NCBI RefSeq assembly: GCF_028769735.1
Contig: NC_088172.1
Location: forward strand, 66,984,631-67,048,630
Direction: 5' to 3'
From: Zonotrichia leucophrys gambelii
Lineage: Eukaryota; Chordata; Aves; Passeriformes; Passerellidae
Length of the DNA: 64,000 nt
Part shown: positions 14,291 through 26,835 of the stretch, one piece after another
Position numbering within the stretch: position 1 is the stretch's first letter
How the letters are laid out: the number at the start of each line of letters is the position of its first letter
Position numbers and translations under genes: made by a program
The notes under the pieces: generated by a model
The model's database searches: none
What the model saw: the letters and a program-made list of their open reading frames with translations, nothing else
Told to the model about the DNA's origin: nothing

Positions 14291-17200
14291 AGTCTAGGCC
14301 AGATGGGTCAACATTCATTTGTGACTATTTTATGTCTCCTTAAAATACTATGCAATGGTAGTATTGAGGCTGTTATAGCTAAGAAATATGATACTGAGAA
14401 GGAAATGTTGGCATCTGAGGCCTTGTAACCTGCAGAGGCAGATTTCATGATTTAGAGCAACAATCATTGAAAGTGCATCGGGAGCAACCAGTGCTTGATG
14501 AGAAGAGAATAGATGAGGTTCCTTTGTCCCATGCAGAATTTGTGATCACCTACATACTTCTCTACTCAGGAGCTGCTTTCAGTCCTGTTAATATGAGCAC
14601 TAAGCTTTAGAATTTCATACTGGTATTCTCCAGGCTGTTCTTTAGTAGAACCAAGTGCATCAATGCTGACCCTCAACCACAGCTTTTTGCTGAGTGTTGT
14701 GCTGGGAGCACTCAGTCTGTCACCAAGCTTGGTGAGTATTTTATGGTTCCCCCGAGGAACTGTTGATTATGTAGAACAAAAGAGTAAGGCAATCATTCAT
14801 GTTCCTTTTGGCAGGTTAATTTACATTAAATGAACATTGGATGGTACCTGCTGGGCACATTTTATGTGACTTGGTGGTAGTTCAAATTCACTGCCTTGAG
14901 GCACTCATCATGACCTAGCTTAAGCAAGGGTGTATGACTCAAGGAATGTGTCGGCTGCCATCTGTCCTGGCTGGTGCATGCTTTCAGATGTATCCCCTAA
15001 GGCTAAGCAAAGGAATAAAGCATCTGGAAGGTTTTGCCCAGTTTTAAATGCCCTCCTATTATCTAGGCATGACTTAATCTTTTGACCAATAATTTGTTAT
15101 GCCAAAACAGTAAAACATCTGTTGTTAAAATTCACTGGAATTCACATGTTGTCTATAAACGTGTTTGAAATAGTAGCGCCTTAGTTTGAAGTAGTTATTC
15201 TTAGTAGTTTTCTGTGAAGAAGGAATTGACCAATCCACTTTATTTACAGTTGCATCAATGTTAGGATATCTGTACAATTTTACCACCACACTCGTGAAGC
15301 AAACCATCTGTCAGTGTGATTTACATGAGAAAACTGCTTCCCCTCTGAGCCACTCGTGTAAGGAGAGACAGAGAGCAGCACCATTGCTGCAGTGAGCTTT
15401 GTACTGCGTCCCAGAGTCTGACAACAGCTCACAGAAACTCACTGTCATGTGTAGCTGTGCATGCCTGTCCTTCATCAGAGCCTTCTTCCCATATCCCAGC
15501 AATTTCCTCTGCCTGTCTTCCCTTTCACTTACCTGTGATACCGGGTACTCAGGCTGTAGAGAATGCAGAGGCAAAAATAAAAGCAGTGTATGTGCTGGGT
15601 TGAGTGAAAACTGAGCTCCTCAGCCTTTCTGGGAAGACATATATTTAGAATTGTAGTCATTTGTCAGCTTTGACACTTAAGCAGCACTGGCAGTTACAGT
15701 CTGAGGTACCAAATTATAGAGTTACATTTACAGTTTTCCTGTTGCAGGTAATTTCTCTCAGTTTGTGAGGAGAAAAGGAACCTGTTTTGAGGATTTGTAG
15801 AAAGAGACTTGACCAGCCTTAGGGCACTGTGGACCTGGTTCTTTCTGTCCCTTGGTCCTTCCATATGTGCTATTCTACAAATTACTTTTCTGTTCAGGGA
15901 ATAATTCATGTAGCAGTAGGTGTGATTAAAGGAACTAAGCAGACCAAGCTTAGGGTGATCTTGTCTGGCCCTGAAAATGATTTGGGTGCTTTCAGGTGCT
16001 TGATTGAAATTCTGAACTGTCTCCAGAGTTATTCTTAAAATAGCTGCTCTGGTTGAATGGACATCTAGACATCAGTGAGTACTGCTGCTATTTCAGTGCT
16101 CTTCCTCAGACAGATTTTTCTCACCACAGAGTATCTTTTTATTTTCTTTTTCTCTACATATGCATTTCATATGCTTCCACACATTGTGTTGCAGACTCTA
16201 AGGGCAGGAAAACTGTTTTGCAAGAGGAAAATTCAGCTGTTACTTGTTTTGCACTGTAACAAGTATTGTGAAATATGTTTCTAGGTTTTACAAAAAGTCT
16301 TCAATTTACAAACCACTTGTAGAAATATGGATTACTTTCCCAACATATTTTTTTTAAATTCTGATTTGAGTTTTGCCTTTCTGAATAGTGAAGACAGTGG
16401 AATGACAGAATTAATACCGGAAGAGCCATGAACAAATACTGCAGTCCATGAATATTGCATTGACTCTGAGATGCAAGTTTAAAGAGTCCCTGAAGATGTT
16501 ATTTTGTAAACAGTGCTAGTGTAAACCAGGTTTAGGAAATGACTACTGGTGCTTAATGGCTTTCCATTAAGCACCAGTAGTTTAAGTGCTCTTTTACCCA
16601 GAAAAACAAATGCACAGCAACTGGAAATTTAGAGTGGCTTTTATTTATATGATTTGTATCATTGTCAAAGCAGAATTTTTTAAACATTTAATGATCCAAG
16701 CAGTTATAATTTGATATAAAATATTCAAACCTCCTGTTGACGTAATTGGCAAAATATTTTTAAAAGTCTTACTCTTGAAAAGTCTCTTATGATATGCCTA
16801 AGTACTCCCCATTAATTTAACCATATTCATCAGTTCTGATACACATGTTTTTCCCTAATATCTCCCTATTACCATACCAATGAGTTTTGCCTTGTTTTTG
16901 TACATTTTAATTCTCTGTCAGCTATTTCTCAGTTGTCTACATATAAAGAGAAAAGTAAAATAGAATTGCTGTCATATCATTTAATTCTTTGTGCCAACCT
17001 TTGCTTTTGGAATAGCAAGTAAGGGCTGCCCTGGCCCAGAGAGAAGGTGTGTTCAGGGGCTGGCTGCCCTATGCATTTCTCCAGGGCTTCTTGGGGAGCT
17101 GCAGGGCTGTGGCAGTTTTGGTGGGTAACAACACTCAGAGGATGGTCAGCAGTGGGCAGGTTTATAGCTTTGTCCTGAGAATTTAACCCATAGCAGCAGC

Positions 17201-20106
17201 TGCTTTTGTCAGCAATGCTTTTTCAAGGACTTGGGAGAGGGTGATGTATGGTCTCCTCAGATGCTGCCTAGAGGCTGCTTAGCTCTTTTTTCCAGTTGTA
17301 AGAGATGGTACTCCAGCCCTCCTTAGATTGTATGACCTTACTATGTCACCAATGCTTTGTGAAATGTTGCAGAAAAAGTCCTGAACTAAATAATTTTGTT
17401 ACTTGGGCTAGGATTTTTAGTTTTTTTTTTAGTTCACACAGGCATAGAATAATAATTGCAGTTATAGGAAAAGAAATGTACTACAAATATGCCATGCTGA
17501 ACCAGTATTGCAGAGTCTGGTAGCTGTACCTGTGCCACCATCCCTGTGTGGGATTCCATCAGCCACCTTGCTTCTGAGGAAGAAATGATCAGGAGATAGT
17601 TGGTACTTTATGTGGTGTCTCTGATACCCTCCTAACTGCAGAAACCTCCCTCTTAAAAACATCCCATATGTGCCAAAATAATTGAAAAATGCATAAAACT
17701 CAGTATCTGGTAAACTGTGTGTGTCTAGGTGCCTGGCATTTCTTTTGAAGAAATCAGCAACAGCAGAGCCATTTTGTCTTGTTAACAGCCGAAATTCCTT
17801 CTGCAGCTTGTGTGATAGTGGTGACTCTGCACACCAAAAGAAGCAATCCGCTGCTCCTGCTAATCCTTTCAGCCTCTCCTGAGTAATTCCGGGGCTACAC
17901 AGCTTGAGTTCATCAATGTTAACATGAAATCAAACATTTTTCAGAGAGTATTAAAAACGTTGTTTATAATAAAAGTCCCGTAATTCCCTTCTTAGTCTGT
18001 TTTGAATGTGCTAGCAGATGGAAAGCTCTCCATGCAGGCTGTGCTGGGAGAACACCATCTGCTTCGCTGGGCCACCATCTCTGTGCCTCTCTTGCCAATC
18101 TGGTTCTGAAGTGTGGTCTGAAAACACTTAGCTTTTTGTCTCCCTTTTGTGGATCCTATTCCAACTGTTGTGTTTGGGTCTCTTCCTCCTGCATCTCTGT
18201 GATTCTGTTTATCCTCCTGCATCTACAGATCACAGCTCTCTGTGCTCTTGGTGTCGTATGTCCTTAGCAGTGATGACAGCCTTGACTCTCCAGTAGTTTT
18301 CAGGATATCCTGTCCTAGGACACATAATAGTCCTGGTAAAGCAAAGCATTTTAAGACTTTTCAAGCTAATATAGGCTCTATAAAGTTGAAAATTATTGCA
18401 TTCCTACTTTGGGTATTTGGTTCTCTAACCTGGAAATGTGATGGAGGTAGAGAGTGTTGCCAGCAAAATCTGAAGTACAAATGCAAACAATTAGGTGTTT
18501 TATTTCTAAAATGTCAAACTATAAATTGAACTGGCATTATATTACCCTGCTGCTGGCACAAGAAAACATCATAATGGATACCTGCTTAGAACAATTCCCT
18601 GTCTTAGAGTTATCATGCTGTGTCCTAAGAAGATCTTTACTGATATACTACTTTACTCACCACATCTACCAAATAGGGCATGAACATTAGTTTCCTTTTC
18701 CAAGACCATAATTAAACAGCATAAATATTAAAATGTATCAGCAAACTGAGTCACCCAGTTACACCCATAGCATTGTATGTTTTCATTTCTCTGCTCTAGA
18801 GCAGGGCAGGGCAGCAGTAAAATTGCAGCAAACTGCTGAGATTCAGTTTCTGGCAAATGACCTTGCAGGGATGCATATTCATTAATTTTCCAGGATTATG
18901 ATCTATATCCCTGCTCCTTCTGTGTTGATTGGGCTCACCTAATTACATCAGCGGTCACCCGATTCCTGGTGTTATCACAGGTTGATCTGACCTAAACCCT
19001 GTTCTTGAAACAGGTAAGTAAAATGAGCAGAAAAGAGCAGCAACTTGAAAAAGACAAGCTGGCAGAGATCCTTCAGCTTCTGTCTCTTTTCAGGAGTGTA
19101 GTTTCAGAATGTTTAAGGAAAAGGCAAAGCTCAAGGAATAGTTCTGTGGGTTTTCTTCCCCTCTTTAAATGGTCTTGTATCTACATGGTCTTCCAGTATC
19201 TCCAGCCTCCTTCCTAGGATGCCAGCCTAGCTTCCCTCAGTACCACCAGGTGCCTAGGCAGTGCTCTCTAGTGTAGCAGGGTGGCCTAGATTGCACCCTA
19301 AAGGCTTGGAGACCTCCATCATGTGTTCTTGTTTCTTTGCCCCAGGAGTGAGGAGGGCTGCACGGGGTCTGCTGGACAGGCTGCATCCTCAGGAAAGCCT
19401 ATACTTACTTTCTCAGGTGCAGTGTTCAATAAACATGTGCCAGTGGTTAGATTGGAAAATTCTCATTTTATTCAAGGGAAAAAGCAAGCCTGCACCTTCA
19501 GAAGTAGTAAGGGAAGTTGTAATTTTGATGTGAATTCAAAGTGTACTGCTTTATTTTCCATGGTGTAGATAGGCTCCCTGCAAGGTTTCTTCCTTTTTGT
19601 GAAAAGTCTGGAAAACAATTCAGTTCTTCTGCTGCTATTCAGCCAGTCCTGGTCCTTTTCCTGCTCACCTATGCTGGGGCAGAATGACAACATCCTCGAC
19701 AAGATTTTCTCTACCTAGAATGGACCCAGCCTGTAAGAAGCACATGCCACAGAATGTGGTGTTTAGTTCTGAAAATTATTGCTCTTGTTCTCATCTGTCT
19801 ATATTTAGAGTATAAATTCTTGAAAATTAGTTTTCTAGCTAAAGTCAGGAAGAACTATTTAAAATTGATTCAATCTGTGTGGTGGATTTATAAATTGATT
19901 TGGGATTTTGAATAGAGTAGGGTTTAGAGGGAAGATAGTTAAATGCATGTATGTATTCCTAGATTACTAGCTATGCAAAATTCATTTTGTGCTGCTTAAA
20001 GTTAAAAAGTAAGTCTTGGAAACATTGGTTTTATCTTTTTCAGTCGGAAAAAAACCATGATTGTTCTGTGTCCAGAAAAAAAAAAAGCAATCGTGTGCGA
20101 ATTTTT
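14291..20106. other. Gene-free DNA
   Basis: It holds the 18-bp hairpin at 16542 and an exon-like 33-base interval at 18981-19013 with good splice signals (see findings). I see no coding region and no recognisable repeat otherwise. Confidence 0.7.
16542..16581. repeat. Perfect 18-bp inverted repeat with 4-base loop
   Basis: ACTACTGGTGCTTAATGG (16542-16559) is followed after CTTT by its exact reverse complement (16564-16581). Either strand would fold into a tight hairpin. No known transposon end or tRNA is recognisable around it. Confidence 0.9.
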
Positions 20107-20124
20107 TGTCACTCAGGGTCACCA
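20107..20124 (-). other. Retroviral primer-binding site, tRNA-Trp type
   Basis: Two bases after the LTR end, the minus strand reads TGGTGACCCTGAGTGACA. The first nine bases fit the 3' end of tRNA-Trp (CCA end plus acceptor stem), and most of the rest fits with changes. tRNA-Trp is the primer used by the avian alpharetroviruses. Directly beyond it (left of about 20100) the sequence no longer looks retroviral. Confidence 0.75.
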
Positions 20125-20126
20125 AT

Positions 20127-20508
20127 TGTGATGGAGTTCACAGGGGTCCCAGGATGACAGAAGAGACAAGAATGTTGACTCCATGTTTCAGAAGGCTTGA
20201 TTTATTATTTTATGATATATATATTATATTAAAACTATACTAAAAGAATAGAAGAAAGGATTTCATCAGAAGGCTAGCAAGGAAAGGGGAGAATGGAATG
20301 ATAAAAAATTCTGTGACTGACCAGACAGTCCAAGACAGCTGGACTGTGATTGGCCATTAATTAGAAACAACTACATGAGATCAATCACAGAGCACCTGTT
20401 ACATTCACAGCAGCAGATAATTATTGTTTACATTTTGTTTCTGAGGCCTCTCAGCTTCTCAGGAGAAAATCCTAGCAAAGGGATTTTTCAGAAAATATCA
20501 TGGCTACA
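20127..20508 (-). mobile_element. Endogenous retrovirus LTR, about 382 bp
   Basis: Read on the minus strand the segment starts TGTAGCCATGATATTT and ends CACA, giving the TG...CA ends of an LTR. The order of blocks (GAGAAGCTGAGAGGCCTC, CTGATTGGCCA-type CCAAT region near 20350, AT-rich TATA-like stretch near 20215-20235) looks like an LTR I remember as common in songbird genomes; I cannot name the family with certainty. A polyadenylation signal AATAAA lies at 20201-20206 on the minus strand, about 75 bases before the LTR end, as expected for R-U5. It carries no gene. A tRNA primer site follows it directly, so this is the 5' LTR of a provirus whose internal part is missing. Confidence 0.85.
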
Positions 20509-21812
20509 CAACTGAAATTGCTAATATGTTCATAAATAGTGCATATCTGGTGGAGTGTTTATTGTACGAGGGCCTGTCTTCATTTACAGTTTCATGAACA
20601 AACTAGCTGGCAGAGGGGAGGGGTCTGTAACGCAGGCATTGCTTTTCCTTTTGTATTTAGCCACGAGACTGTGCATTTCCTTCTAAGCTCCATAAGTTGT
20701 GCTGGGGCTCTGCCAGTGGATGGCAATTCCATTCCACACGCGCTGTGCTCTCATCTGCGCCTCGCCACGAGCGGGGCCTCTGCTGGCCATGGTGTGACCC
20801 ACACGGACAGTGGTTCTTCCCACTTCCCAAGCAGGAAATCCTCTTTTTGGCTGCATCTTTTGGTTGCAAGGCCACAATGCCGTTCATGACCTCCAGACTG
20901 AATTTTTGTTTTATAATTTGACTCTGAGTCAGTGAAGAAAAAACACGGGGTAATTGGTTCATGCCATGATGTGCAGTAGGGAAGTCACTTGAAGCTCTCT
21001 AGACAGATGATTTTTAAATGCCTTTTCAGTGTGTATTAAATAGTAATTCAGTATGTATTTAACTCAATTCCTTCATTGATTGTTTTACTTTTGACTAAGA
21101 GGTCAGAGTCCTTGAAGCAAATATTGGTTTAAGCTATTCCTTTCATCATGTAAGAAACAATAAGGAATGGTCAGGCCTAAAATTGTCAAATTGTAACTTG
21201 TTCTCAAATTTCCTTCTGCTTTGGATTGCAGTTGATTTGATTATGTATCAAAATAAAATTTAAAGATATTACATGCTGTCTGCTAGTTCACACTTTTTCC
21301 ATTTTGACCAGCTAAAAAGATCTTATTATAGCTTCTGGCTGCATGTTGGGTGTTTTGGTGTGATACATACTGCAGCATTTTATAACATCTTGGTTACCTG
21401 TTACACAGTCCACTCTTGCTTTGTAGCCTCTCACCCCTGAACTACTTCATACAGATTGAAAATATTTCTAGCAACAGTGTAAGGTCAGCTGGTTACTACT
21501 GGGGCTGTGCTGGGTTTGCTGAACTACCTGAATCCCACAGTGAGAAGAAATTGCACAAAACAAGTGATGTCAGATCTCCGATTCCCTGTTACACACTGTA
21601 GCTAGTCCTGCCATGAACAAGGTTGTGGAGTCCTGAGGAGCCTGGAGCTCTGCCAGATATGTAATAGGTGCTGTCTGGACTTTGACCATCTGCAGATTTT
21701 CTTTTTACAAGTTATTAGGTCATATATAATGCCTGACCCAGCCATGTTCTGTAATAACTGTTTCTAGCAGTAGAAACTTTTATCTTTCTTTTATGGGAAG
21801 ATACTACTCTCT

Positions 21813-22106
21813 TTAAGTTGCATTGAGGAGAAAAGGGGATAGTGAGCAAACTGAAGCAGTTTCTCCAGTGTCAGATTCTGCCTCCTGATTTGCAGAGAGG
21901 ATTGCTGTTGCCACCCTCATTAGGTCATAAGTGTTTCCCATCTGCTGGTATTTGGGCAATTTATTTTCATTTCTGATGATTCTGTGGGGGTCATCACAAA
22001 TTCCTTTCTCCTTCTCCTCATCCAGTGGATCTGCAATGCTGCCGCTGCCAATTGAATTCACTGCTCCATTTTTTAATCTGACAAAATATGCAAACTGCTG
22101 TACTCT
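21813..22106 (-). other. Coding-like open frame of unknown identity (possible pseudogene or lost exon)
   Basis: The minus strand is open for 97 codons between TGA (22107-22109) and TAA (21813-21815). The translation contains stretches such as SGSIADPLDEEKEKGICDD and NKLPKYQQMGNTYDLM. Codons starting with G are over-represented (roughly 26 of the 70 I counted) and the residue mix is like that of a soluble protein, unlike the leucine/cysteine/serine-rich junk frames elsewhere. There is no start ATG; the first internal ATG is near the middle. No clear splice acceptor with a pyrimidine tract precedes it, and the sequence after the stop looks non-coding. I do not recognise the protein. It could be a fragment of a processed pseudogene, a terminal exon, or chance. 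Confidence 0.25.
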
Positions 22107-25100
22107 TCATTAACTGACTGTACTAAAGGAACACGTCTGGGTTGGGGTACAAATGACAAATATGAAGTTAGCATATTGTATACCACATGTTGATGGATGT
22201 TAATGAGCTCCCTGTTTTCCTAGCCTTGTCACCTCTGATTCATCCATTAAATGACAAGACTCCAAAAAGTAAAATAAATCCAGAGTCCCAGCAATTTGTT
22301 TTCTGCCATCAGAGAGGATTAATCTCTATCCATCTTTGGAAGAAAATCAACTCAAATTAAATTTTGTATTTGTCTTATAAGGGATGAAATTACAGCAAGT
22401 GGTGGTATTTGCAGGACAAGGAGGGGCAAATCCTCCTGCCTGGAGCTGATGTCTGGGAATAGAGCTTGTACGTATGCTTTGCCTTAGCCCAAAACTCAGT
22501 GTTTTCTGAGCTCAGGCACACAGCTGGTCAAAGTATTGTTTTTCTCTCTTTAGTTTGGTTTTGTCTGTGAGTCTGTTTGAATACAAGCTGCGTTATTAGC
22601 AGCTCATATTTGACACTATTTGTGACTAATATATTATTTAGGATGAAGATGAGAGTAAATGATCATGCATTCCCTATATAAATTAGAATTCAAGTGTATT
22701 AGATTATTTCATTAGTTTAGGACTTTTAATTACTGTCAGATAATGATGTCTTAACCCTATGAATAAAACCCTAAGTAATATGCAAAAGAAGTTATATTTA
22801 TTTTATATCACTCTGATAGATACTTGGCATAATGTAGAACATAGCCCAAAGTAACAATTCTTCTTCAGTGGTGGGAATTCAATTTCACATAATTTTTCAA
22901 GGTCACACTAACTCTTTCACTTGGGATTTAAAAAAAATAAATGAGGGTGAGCTCATAAAATCATATTGAATTCATATATATACAAGTTTTATACAGATGT
23001 TGGATGACTAGATGAAGTAATTGTAGTATATTAGAGATGCTATCATTCTTTATTAGTATTCATAATCAAAATGGGGAGTATCTTGAAAATGTTGTGTTCA
23101 AATTCAAAATTCAGCCTTTATGGTGTGCCTGTTTTGGATTTGAATCTCTTGATGCATAGTATCCACATATCTCCTTACTTTGTTGCATGTCTGCAACTAA
23201 TCAATAACTTAAAATTTGGCTCTTGCATTTTTTATACTTCCTCTTTGACAGAAACTTTTGAGAAACACATTATGCAGTCTCTCATACTCCTCAGAAAGGC
23301 TTTTCCACTAGATTTCTGAATAATAAGGGAAGATATTAAAATTAAGACACGTTTTTCAAAGACAAATTCTCTCTTAAAATTGTGAACCGTTGCTGTTGAG
23401 CAGTTTCTGCATTCAGAGTGGGGTGTGCTCGTGTGCCCATGTACATGAGTGTCCCAAAAAAAGACACAGGTGTTTTCAAAGGCACAGATGGCAGCAAAGC
23501 TGTTCAGTCTTTCTTGGCCCAACCTAGGACCAAATGTTCTGTCACAGCTGTGGGAATCGATAACGTAGCAGGAAAACTGATCAAATGTTATAAATGAGTC
23601 AGTTTTTATTTCTAAGACTCAAATAGAAAAGAGAAATGTCTTTGTGAGTAGTGGAACTTCATCTATTTGAATTGGCTTTTTACTTTCCTTCTAGTGATTT
23701 GGAGGAGGTACAGGTTGGTGCAAACTGTAGTTCCATCCACTTTTAGGTATCCTTTTGCTGATGGGGTGGGTCAAGGGAGGTTTCACTTAAAGGGTAATGG
23801 TTCTATTAATTATAATGTTCTGCCCTGTGTTATTTTAATGGAGAGAAATTTCACATGGGAGTGCGAATTTGCTCAGCTGTAGGGGATGTCATCTTTACTG
23901 TCCTTTCTTGAAGAATAACCACGGCTAATGTATGTAAAGTGCTTTGATTAGGGAAGGGGCTAAACTTGGAAGGTGCTAAAAAGCACTCTTTGATGGATGT
24001 GGCAAGTGAGTTTTATGAAGGCACTTAGAGAACAACTTCCCCAAACATCACACATCTCATTGCCTTTGTGTGCAAATTATTTTTTTCATTAAAATTGAGG
24101 TGCGAGGGGGATTAAGTGCAATTCAGGATCACTTCCTAAATCTGCAAGCAGGGAAGCACAGAAATCTGAGAGATCTGGTAATAGGGGACTGAGTCCTAAC
24201 CCTGTTTTGATCATCTGATCAGCTCTGTAATTGTATAGCTGTCTTTTCAGATGATGTGCGTATAATTCTGCTGTGTCATCTGCATCGTGGTTCAGGGAAT
24301 TAGAAATAGATTACAGTATTACAGGACTCAGTCCAGCAAAGATTTATGTGGAACATTTTGCTCTCTTTCATTATGGGGTCATCTATGTCATTTTGTAGGA
24401 ACAAAATTTACATTTGTTTTCCTTACTAGGAGACTATTGCAGGAACAATAGTGAAGAGTATCATAAGAAAGATACTTAGTAACTGATCCTCAAGTTTTGT
24501 TTCCAAGGCAAACAGGCTTAAGTACTATATTCTGAAATGAAGTTTTATATTCTGACATTTTCTTTTAATGTGTTTGTACTCCTCAGTCTTTTTAAAATTA
24601 GTTTAAATTTTTTTTTTAATGAAAAGTAAAATCAGTAGTTTCATTCTGGAGCAGAAATCAGTAACCCAAAATTTTAATAATCTAGAAGTTATCCACATAT
24701 CCCATCCAGTTAATTATTCTCTGCAACCCTTTCTAATCTTCACTGTTCTTCTGCCCCTCTCTGAGATGCCTGGAGAAAAACAAAAAGCTGTGCTTTCTCA
24801 GGGGCTAACAGGAAATCTGCTCTTCTCAATTCACTTTCTCTAGCAGAAAGTGAAATTTGCTGCTGGGTAGCTCCTGAAAGCTGTGGCATTGAGAAGAAAT
24901 CAGTCTGACCTCCTGAGTGAGTGCTAATACTTGTTGGGTTTAGCAATCTAGTAAAATGAAATTAATATTTGAAGGTGCCTGTATTGCTTATAATTATGTC
25001 ACTGACAAGAAGTACATAAATCACATGGGAAATCCTTGGGCTATTTTCTTTCTGTGATCTGTTTTGATTGTTTTGGGTTTTTTTCCATGAAAATGCTTCA

Positions 25101-26782
25101 AACTGTAAGGAAGCCTCAACCTGTGCCTAGAGACTTGCTGTTTGCATTGGCTGCCAGGAGGACTCTCTAGCTTCTGAGCACAAGCATAAGTTACCCTGTA
25201 TGCCATACCTTTTCTGACCTTGCAAATTTATGCCCTGTTTTCTGAGCTGGGAATATGCCTTCCCCCATGGTTGTCTACAGACTAAGTCCAGTGATTAGCA
25301 TATGTCAAACTTCTGTGACTTAGAGAGGGAAGAATGCTTCAAATGGAAATTGTCATTCCATAGGAGGAAATTTCCAATGGAGGCAGAAGACACTGTCCTT
25401 GGTACAGAATTAAAGCATTGCTTTAACTGAAAGTGTCATTAAGCTTGAGAACAATGAAAACCTGAAGCAGAAGTGACATTATTTTCACTCACTTTCTGTC
25501 TGCAAAAGACCTTTGGGGATTGCAGGGGAAAAAGGAATATTTGTGCATGGCTTTCCATGCACTGACAATGACAAGGAATTTAGATGTGTTGGTCACTCAG
25601 CAACAAAATGAGTAACATTACTGCTCCCTTGCTGGTTTGTTGATTCATGTTCTGTGAACATGAACAATGCCCTCCACTGCACTAGCTGACTTTGATTTCA
25701 AGCAGGCTGTTCACAAAGTTATCTACTTAACATAACTCTGCCCAGCTGGCAATGTACTCAGACTGAAGAATATAAAGCTAATTCTTCTTGTGTGTGCTTT
25801 TGAGTCATTCGGCCTAATAGATTCCAGTGGTGTTCCAAGCTCTTTATAGAGCCAATTAGTGATAGTGAAAAGTGAAAGCTGCAAAACTTATGAATTTGTC
25901 TTTGAAAAATTGTTGACATTATGTGAATGCTTAGCAGTATCGCCCAAGTAGCAAGTGTGACAGCTGTACACTGGTCCAATTAAGTTTTTCAGGCCAGGTG
26001 TGCAAAAACAAAGTATCAAAAGCTCATATATTTTAATGAGTAAAACATCTTCTAATCTTGTGTTTACCAGTCCTGTGGGCTGAAATTAAAGGGTTACCTT
26101 TCTTTATTCTGGACTCTGTCTGATCCCCTCCTTGTTTAATTTGGACATGTCTATTTTACACATTCAGCTGTTGTCATTGGACCACATGTGGCTGCACATA
26201 GTGTCTGTCATATCTATATCACTGGGCAGAAATTCCTGTTAAAGGAAGAGTCCTTAATTCATGGATCCTTGACAACAAAACAGAGACTTCTGTGGGGACA
26301 GTAGCAGTAAAGTCTTTGATATGACAGAGAATGAGGACTCCACTCAAATCCAGCTTTCCCTTTGGAAAAACATAGTTATACAAGGGCAAAGGATGATGGT
26401 GATTGTTTTGAAAAATTGTCCTTAGATGAAAACAAAGTAGTAACTGGTAAATGTGGGTGTGTGATGTTATCTGTTGTTTAATTATTGCTATCAAAAGACT
26501 CATTACAGAGTTAAGTGTGCAGCATCTTACCTAGACCCAGGAAAGAGTGTGGAACTGATAATGTGGACAGAAGTAAGACAGGGTTTCTCCAAGGGGAATT
26601 TTAAACAAAAGGCTAATCAAACTCAACTTTAAAGTTGTGTTGCCATTCCATCTCATTCTCTAGGTATGAGAGATATTATTTATCACTTAGAGTATTTTGT
26701 CTTGCTTTTTCTGATCTTTTTCAAACCTAAATCCTTCTGAGCATTGAATCTTTAGTGCCTGGATTGTTAAGAAAGTCCCACA

Positions 26783-26835
26783 GGAGCTGTGATGAGCCGA
26801 ATGCTGTGATGACATGAGTCGGGCATGGCAGCTCC
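26783..26835. repeat. Nested stem-loop
   Basis: The outer stem is GGAGCTG (26783-26789) with CAGCTCC (26829-26835). Inside it GCCGA pairs with TCGGGC with one extra base, and an inner ATG/CAT closes the top. TGTGATGA occurs twice within. It resembles a structured RNA, but no family fits. Confidence 0.5.

Noticed and set aside
20690..20880. GC-richer patch as a second CpG-island promoter
   Set aside because: It is short, has few CpG and no core promoter motif next to it; the overlapping frames there are mutually exclusive shadows.
26783..26835. C/D box snoRNA
   Set aside because: C-box-like motifs are present but no D box stands in place and the length is too short for a standard member.
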